Shown here: positions 34,002 to 34,483 of the stretch, one piece after another
Position numbering within the stretch: position 1 is the first letter of the stretch
Layout: each line of letters opens with the position of its first letter
Source of the DNA: Lachnospiraceae bacterium
GTDB taxonomy: Bacteria > Bacillota > Clostridia > Lachnospirales > Lachnospiraceae
DNA length: 34,483 nucleotides
NCBI GenBank assembly: GCA_017536965.1
Contig: JAFWCK010000079.1
Location: 1 to 34,483, forward strand
Direction: 5' to 3'
Notes under the pieces: generated by a model
Databases searched by the model: none
The model's input: only the letters and a program-made list of their open reading frames with translations
What the model was told of the DNA's origin: nothing
Position numbers and translations under genes: made by a program

Positions 34002-34483
34002 TTAAAAATTAAAATAAATGAATGGGTTGTACAGTTCTGTCACAATGGACAGGACGGAAAGGACAAAAATGGCCAGAACCACGACGCCCCTTCCGATATC
34101 TCTTACCACAGGCTTCCTGATCTTTCCGCTGATCCATCTGGCAAACGGTGTACACAGAAGGATCGCTGCCGGAAGCAGGAAACGGATATTTTTCAAATAC
34201 TTCCAAAAATCGCCATCTACAAATGTATTGGTCGTGCCTCCAAACATGTTTCCGATATACCGGAAAGCCAAAGGAAGGCTCTCTGCCCGGAACAGCACAT
34301 AAGCGATCAGCAGGAAAAAGATCACATAAATATGATAGATGATCTTTTTTGCCTGAAAGCCTTTTGCTGCTGCGCTCTTGAGTGCTTTTTTGCCAATTCC
34401 CGTCAGGGATTCAAAACTCATCAGCACAAAGAACAAAAGTCCCCAGATCACAAAGTTCCAGTTGGCGCCGTGCCAGAATCCCA
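34002..34483 (-). CDS. MBOAT family O-acyltransferase (AlgI-like), C-terminal part
   Basis: The frame is open from the TAA at 34002-34004 to the right window edge and gives the last 159 or so residues. It begins with GFWHGANWNFVIWG, containing the catalytic His of MBOAT proteins, and continues with about four membrane segments and a YNPFIYFNF end typical of AlgI-type members. The N-terminal half lies outside the window, so there is no start here; the GTG at 34451 is internal. It pairs with the AlgX/AlgJ-like protein encoded next. Confidence 0.93.
   Translation of the reverse strand, partial: GFWHGANWNFVIWGLLFFVLMSFESLTGIGKKALKSAAAKGFQAKKIIYHIYVIFFLLIAYVLFRAESLPLAFRYIGNMFGGTTNTFVDGDFWKYLKNIRFLLPAAILLCTPFARWISGKIRKPVVRDIGRGVVVLAIFVLSVLSIVTELYNPFIYFNF

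Overview
The window looks like chromosomal DNA of a low-to-mid GC Gram-positive gut anaerobe of the Clostridia, most likely Lachnospiraceae. This is an inference from purine-rich AGGAGG-type ribosome binding sites, the THUMP-type RNA methyltransferase, the HtrA and LCP envelope proteins with a cytoplasmic tail and one membrane anchor, and the protein flavour throughout. Every gene I can support is on the minus strand, so transcription runs from high to low coordinates.

Layout from the left. Positions 1-4400 hold housekeeping and envelope-maintenance genes: the start of a THUMP rRNA methyltransferase (cut by the window edge), a DUF1700/HAAS membrane protein, tRNA-Arg(ACG), a variant clpX and an HtrA-type protease. 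Positions 4457-18760 form a surface-glycan operon with a strong promoter at 18732-18760. Its genes are capF-capE-capG (UDP-N-acetyl-L-fucosamine synthesis), a WbuB-like GT4 broken by one base, a GT2, a DUF2304 protein, two large multi-spanning membrane proteins, a Wzx-type flippase, a double-domain GT8 and an LCP ligase that could attach the product to the wall. Positions 18795-21522 hold a terminator, an unusual esterase with a stalk-like C-terminal domain, and an acyltransferase-3.

Positions 21533-21990 are the most unusual part: a non-coding array of 18 alternating inverted half-sites (GGTCAC / GTGACC) repeating every 53 bp, almost exactly five helical turns. The sequence between half-sites is largely unconserved. 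I cannot match it to a known element. It separates a second glycan-decoration operon from a promoter-like sequence for the acyltransferase.

Positions 21998-34483 are that second operon, tightly packed with 4-base overlaps: MBOAT (partial) and AlgX/AlgJ-like partner, FAD oxidoreductase with a cysteine cluster, membrane GT2, MaoC hydratase-like protein, two SDR-like proteins with altered motifs, TIM-barrel isomerase, DltD-like SGNH protein and second MBOAT, GT2, an acyl-adenylating enzyme and a methyltransferase-like protein. My reading is that the set makes or activates an acyl or acid group and transfers it to a surface glycan outside the cell. The chemistry cannot be settled from sequence alone. 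No initiating phosphoglycosyltransferase and no certain Wzy polymerase are visible; they may lie beyond the right edge.
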